A stretch of DNA of 5,772 bases from Chitinophagaceae bacterium (lineage in GTDB: Bacteria; Bacteroidota; Bacteroidia; Chitinophagales; Chitinophagaceae), in assembly GCA_947378615.1 (NCBI GenBank), contig CANCKV010000248.1:1-5772 (forward strand), given 5' to 3'. The notes below the pieces were generated by a model, which saw only the letters and a program-made list of their open reading frames with translations, did no database searches and had not been told where the DNA came from. This document shows, piece after piece, positions 5,445-5,772 of the stretch. Every line of letters starts with the position of its first letter. Position 1 is the stretch's first letter. The translations under genes and the position numbers were made by a program.

Positions 5445-5772
5445 ATGGCGATAATTGATTTTAAAGTTTCTTCACGCATAACAAAAGCGCTTGGCTTATC
5501 CAAAAGCAGCCCTAGGACCATGCAACTGAGGGTGCTTAAAAAACTTTTAAGGAAAGCAAGATTTACTGAGTTTGGTCAAACCTATCGTTTTGATGATATT
5601 TTACTTAGCAAGCATCTTGGAAAGAAATTTCAGGAACTTGTCCCTACTTATAACTACAATAAATTATATAAAAATTGGTGGTATAAAACCTTAGAGGGCA
5701 TTCCTGATGTTTGTTGGCCCGGAAAGGTTAAGTATTATGCACTTTCTTCAGGCACTTCGGAGGCCTCAAGTA
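5445..5772 (+). CDS. GH3-like acyl-adenylate synthetase, 3' end outside window
   Basis: The first 109 residues of an open frame that leaves the right edge. The helical N-terminus is followed by RFTEFGQTYRFDDI (39-52), FQELVPTYNYNKL (62-74), a WPGKVKYYAL stretch (91-100) and SSGTS (101-105). The order matches bacterial GH3-family proteins, in which A-x-TEFG-x-x-Y, the VP-x-x-xY segment and an SSGT nucleotide-binding loop precede the adenylation core. Plant GH3 enzymes adenylate small carboxylic acids and conjugate them to amino acids; the bacterial members belong to the same ANL-like fold, but their substrate is not known to me. Full-length members are about 500 residues. The ATG is 104 bases after the glycosyltransferase stop and has a weak promoter-like sequence ahead, so co-transcription is possible but not shown. 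Confidence 0.85.
   Translation, partial: MAIIDFKVSSRITKALGLSKSSPRTMQLRVLKKLLRKARFTEFGQTYRFDDILLSKHLGKKFQELVPTYNYNKLYKNWWYKTLEGIPDVCWPGKVKYYALSSGTSEASS

Overview
The window comes from an AT-rich bacterial chromosome, almost certainly Bacteroidota. Three things point there: a partial PorX-type response regulator (a type IX secretion regulator known only from this phylum), several start-proximal sequences resembling the Bacteroidota -33/-7 promoter (TTTG, 19-21 bases, TAnnTTTG), and starts preceded by A-rich sequence rather than Shine-Dalgarno motifs. I cannot assign a class or genus.

Layout. Positions 1-1015 (minus strand) hold the first 338 codons of a porX-like gene that runs off the left edge. 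A 719-base gene-free, AT-rich region (1016-1734) separates it from a divergent gene. This region contains an inverted pair of 7-base-period repeat tracts, a small hairpin between them, a diverged direct repeat and a likely -7 element. Next, on the plus strand, come: a 331-residue protein with two NUMOD4-HNH modules and a C-terminal helix-turn-helix, apparently starting at TTG (1735-2730); rpiB, ribose-5-phosphate isomerase B (2776-3231); a second inverted 7-base-period repeat structure filling most of the rpiB-glycosyltransferase gap (3236-3347); a 648-residue fusion of a family-2 glycosyltransferase with what looks like a degenerate membrane phosphoglycosyl transferase (3394-5340); and the first 109 codons of a GH3-like acyl-adenylate synthetase running off the right edge (5445-5772).

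How the genes fit together. The plus-strand genes are co-directional, but several gaps carry their own promoter-like sequences, so I do not infer one operon. The glycosyltransferase probably serves cell-surface glycan assembly; rpiB is core pentose-phosphate metabolism; PorX controls type IX secretion and gliding. No shared pathway is evident. I see no defence island, prophage, IS transposase, tRNA, rRNA or CRISPR array. The points most worth a second look are the two heptad-repeat inverted structures, the catalytically stripped sugar-transferase domain fused to an apparently intact GT2, and the internally duplicated NUMOD4-HNH protein whose first HNH copy has lost conserved residues.
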